From Pseudomonadota bacterium (GTDB lineage: Bacteria > Pseudomonadota > Alphaproteobacteria > Rhizobiales > Kaistiaceae), in assembly GCA_023433185.1 (NCBI GenBank), contig JAEZEN010000195.1, forward strand, positions 1 to 17,127: a stretch of DNA of 17,127 nt. The letters run 5' to 3'. Below are positions 15,591 to 17,127 of the stretch, in pieces. The notes beneath the pieces were generated by a model. That model worked only from the letters and a program-made list of their open reading frames with translations. It was not told the DNA's origin and ran no database searches. Position 1 is the first letter of the stretch. Each line of letters starts with the position of its first letter. The translations under genes were made by a program, and so were the position numbers.

Positions 15591-15612
15591 AAACGTGATA
15601 CGTATAACGTTT
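15591..15612. promoter_or_regulatory. 22-bp near-perfect palindrome, LacI-style operator
   Basis: The half AAACGT-G-ATAC mirrors GTAT-A-ACGTTT, pairing at 10 of 11 positions about a central CG (15601/15602). LacI-family operators are even palindromes with a central CG. The site covers the predicted -10 of the gnd operon and lies between that operon and the divergent epoxide hydrolase gene, so a bound repressor would block the former and could affect the latter. Its regulator is not next to it; the LacI-type gene at 1682-2773 has different-looking sites at its own promoter, so a second regulator outside the window is likely. Confidence 0.6.
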
Positions 15613-15629
15613 TCATCAGGCCGTTGCAA
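15601..15629 (-). promoter_or_regulatory. Predicted promoter of the gnd operon
   Basis: On the minus strand TTGCAA (15629-15624) is the -35 (4 of 6 consensus bases) and TATACG (15606-15601) the -10 (4 of 6), with a 17-bp spacer. The start of gnd is about 60 bp downstream. On the plus strand TTGACA occurs at 15567-15572 but has only a poor -10 (TAAACG at 15590) for the divergent gene. Confidence 0.45.
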
Positions 15630-15649
15630 GCGATGGGGAGGGGAGAAAA

Positions 15650-15724
15650 ATGGGCTGTTCAGGTAGGAAGGGATCCGCAGGCCGGCTGGGCCGGAATCCT
15701 CGCCGCGACCTGCGCAGCGAATAG
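15650..15724 (+). CDS. Possible 24-codon leader ORF before the epoxide hydrolase
   Basis: An ATG at 15650 is preceded by the purine-rich GGGGAGGGGAGAAAA. It opens a 24-codon frame (MGCSGRKGSAGRLGRNP and a basic tail) that stops with TAG at 15722-15724, 8 nt before the GTG start of the hydrolase. The hydrolase itself has only a weak ribosome binding site, so translational coupling is conceivable. The peptide resembles nothing I know, and the ORF could be chance. Confidence 0.3.
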   Translation: MGCSGRKGSAGRLGRNPRRDLRSE

Positions 15725-15732
15725 GCGATCCG

Positions 15733-16884
15733 GTGGCCGAGATTCGCGATTTCCGTATCGCCGTTCCACAAGCGGCGCTGGATGACCTCCGCGAACGGCT
15801 GAGGCATGCCCGCTGGCCCGCGGGCGGACCCGCTGTCGGCTGGGATCGCGGTGTGCCGGTCGACTATCTCAAGCGGGTAGCGGACTACTGGCTGCGCTCA
15901 TACGACTGGCGCGCATGGGAGGCCCGGCTCAACGCCTTTCCCCAGTTCGTCACTGAGATCGACGGGCAGGCCATTCACTTCCTGCACGTCAGGTCGGCTG
16001 AAGCCGACGCCATCCCCTTGGTCCTCACGCACGGCTGGCCGGGCTCGGTTGTCGAGTTCCTGAAGATTATCGGCCCGCTCACCGATCCTCGATCTCACGG
16101 CGGCACGCGAAATGACGCCTTCCATGTCATTGCGCCATCGCTTCCGGGCTTCGGATTCTCCATCCCGGTCAGGGAGCCGGGTTGGAACCACGAGAGGATC
16201 GCCCGCGCCTGGGCCGAACTGATGCGTCGCCTCGGATACGAACGCTATGGAGCGCAGGGCGGCGACACCGGCTCAGTCGTCTCGCCCGAGCTTGGCCGGG
16301 TGGCGCCAGAGCATGTCATCGGAGTCCACATCAATGGAGGACTGGAGTTCCCGCCCGGCGATGAACCAGAAGCCGATCCGCGTAACGAGTCCGAGCGCAC
16401 CCGCCTCGCGGTCATCCGTCACCTGCGGAGCGAAGCGACGGGATACGCGGCCATCCAGTCCACCCGACCGCAGACGCTGGCTTATGCATTGAATGACTCC
16501 CCGGTCGGCCAACTGGCGTGGATTGTCGACAAGTTCAAGGATTGGACCGATCCGGCGAGCGAATTGCCTGAAGACGCTGTCGATCTCGACCAGCTGCTCA
16601 CCAATGTCACGCTCTACTGGCTGACCGGCACCGGCGCCTCGTCGGCACATCTTTATTATGAGGTCCGCGCCGAGCGTGCCGGGCAGGGTGCCCCGGTCGA
16701 GCCATCCGACGTGCCGACCGGCATGGCGATCTTCCCGACCGACCCCATGGTCCGCGGCATCGCCGAGCGTCGGCAAAAGATCGTGCACTGGTCGGAATTC
16801 GGCCGCGGCGGTCACTTCGGGGCAATGGAGGCGCCTGACCTCCTGGTCGGCGACATCCGGGCCTTCTTTCGGCGATTCCGCTGA
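15733..16884 (+). CDS. Epoxide hydrolase, microsomal type (EHN domain plus alpha/beta hydrolase)
   Basis: 383 aa. The N-terminal EHN domain (residues about 3-110) begins with the typical IRDFRIAVPQAALDDLRERL stretch. The alpha/beta-hydrolase core follows: HGWPGS (100-105) forms the oxyanion hole, D178 in GGDTGS is the nucleophile (commonly GGDWG in this family), and H361 in GGHFGAMEAPDLL is the catalytic histidine. The family adds water to epoxides, though many bacterial members have untested substrates. The start is GTG 15733 with a weak ribosome binding site. It sits alone between the gnd operon (divergent) and an ABC solute-binding gene on its own strand, 134 bp downstream. Confidence 0.92.
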   Translation: MAEIRDFRIAVPQAALDDLRERLRHARWPAGGPAVGWDRGVPVDYLKRVADYWLRSYDWRAWEARLNAFPQFVTEIDGQAIHFLHVRSAEADAIPLVLTHGWPGSVVEFLKIIGPLTDPRSHGGTRNDAFHVIAPSLPGFGFSIPVREPGWNHERIARAWAELMRRLGYERYGAQGGDTGSVVSPELGRVAPEHVIGVHINGGLEFPPGDEPEADPRNESERTRLAVIRHLRSEATGYAAIQSTRPQTLAYALNDSPVGQLAWIVDKFKDWTDPASELPEDAVDLDQLLTNVTLYWLTGTGASSAHLYYEVRAERAGQGAPVEPSDVPTGMAIFPTDPMVRGIAERRQKIVHWSEFGRGGHFGAMEAPDLLVGDIRAFFRRFR

Positions 16885-16979
16885 TGCTCCGACGCGATCA
16901 GACCATCGCCGGGAGGGAGGACGCCATCGAACGCGATAGCTTCGCCGCAGACATGCTGGAACGCGTGATTTTCGTCTGA
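16884..16979 (+). CDS. Possible 31-aa ORF overlapping the hydrolase stop
   Basis: An ATG at 16884 overlaps the hydrolase TGA (TGATG) and opens 31 codons to a TGA at 16977-16979. The product is charged and probably helical (REDAIERDSFAADMLERV). The one-base overlap suggests coupling by re-initiation, but there is no strong ribosome binding site and no recognisable family. It may be chance. Confidence 0.25.
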   Translation: MLRRDQTIAGREDAIERDSFAADMLERVIFV

Positions 16980-17018
16980 CCCCATGGAATGCAGGCTTGT
17001 AGAGGGAGGAACTGCGGA

Positions 17019-17127
17019 ATGTTGAGACACCTTAAGCTTTTCGTTGCGGGCGCGGCGATCGCGCTGGCGCTTCCGGCCATGGCCCACGCCAAGACCTTCT
17101 ACTGGGTCTCGCATGGCGGCCCGGCTG
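17019..17127 (+). CDS. ABC transporter sugar solute-binding protein, partial (N-terminus)
   Basis: Only 36 codons are in the window. A classical signal peptide (MLRHLKLFVAGAAIALALP, cleavage after AHA at residue 24) is followed by KTFYWVSHGGPA. This matches the first strand of type-1 periplasmic binding proteins of the ribose/xylose class, in which H-G-x-P-A-D often follows. GAGGGAGGA is 8 nt before the ATG at 17019. Such genes usually lead an operon with a permease and an ATPase, which would lie beyond the right edge. Its position suggests uptake of the sugar processed by the gnd operon. Confidence 0.75.
   Translation, partial: MLRHLKLFVAGAAIALALPAMAHAKTFYWVSHGGPA

Noticed and set aside
15567..15595. 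Sigma-70 promoter for the epoxide hydrolase
   Set aside because: TTGACA is perfect, but the -10 at 17 nt (TAAACG) matches only 3 of 6 bases, so it was not listed as a feature.

Overview
The window is GC-rich coding DNA, probably from an alphaproteobacterium of the Hyphomicrobiales (Rhizobiales). This rests on base composition, on the divergent tlpA/argH pair known from rhizobia and their relatives, and on a three-gene envelope stress operon (YqjD/ElaB-like protein, Holin-X protein, DUF3618 protein) typical of that group. I see no tRNA, rRNA, CRISPR array, insertion sequence or phage integrase. Gene assignments come from motifs read by eye; no search was run.

Layout. (1) 1-2773, minus strand: a small catabolic operon with a LacI-type regulator first, then an enolase-superfamily (mandelate racemase subgroup) enzyme, then an LhgO-like FAD oxidoreductase cut by the left edge. 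(2) 2774-2979: a divergent control region with two copies of a 16-bp dyad motif and a larger inverted repeat near the regulator's start. (3) 2980-4284, plus strand: a ferredoxin/rubredoxin-type NADH:FAD reductase without a visible partner. (4) 4289-6374: tlpA (minus) and argH (plus), divergent and 28 bp apart; tlpA and the reductase converge with 4 bp between stop codons. (5) 6395-8969: a 72-aa protein with a possible general-stress (EcfG) promoter, a DUF1772-like membrane protein, a VOC/glyoxalase protein and a secreted M23 peptidase. (6) 9186-11213: the tightly packed envelope stress operon.

(7) 11386-15540, minus strand, is the most interesting block: short-form 6-phosphogluconate dehydrogenase, a 6-phospho-3-hexuloisomerase-like SIS protein, an FGGY sugar kinase, an unrecognised 128-aa protein and a short-chain dehydrogenase, in transcription order. 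The spacings are 2 bp, 27 bp, a 16-bp overlap and an ATGA overlap, so this reads as one transcript. A 22-bp near-perfect palindrome centred on CG, the style of LacI-family operators, covers the predicted -10 of its promoter at 15591-15629. The set suggests uptake, oxidation, phosphorylation and oxidative decarboxylation of a sugar or sugar acid into the pentose phosphate pool. A hexulose-phosphate isomerase without a hexulose-phosphate synthase is unusual in such a set.

(8) 15733-16884, plus strand: a microsomal-type epoxide hydrolase preceded by a possible 24-codon leader ORF. (9) 17019 to the right edge: the signal peptide and first mature residues of an ABC-type solute-binding protein, probably the start of a sugar uptake operon serving block 7.
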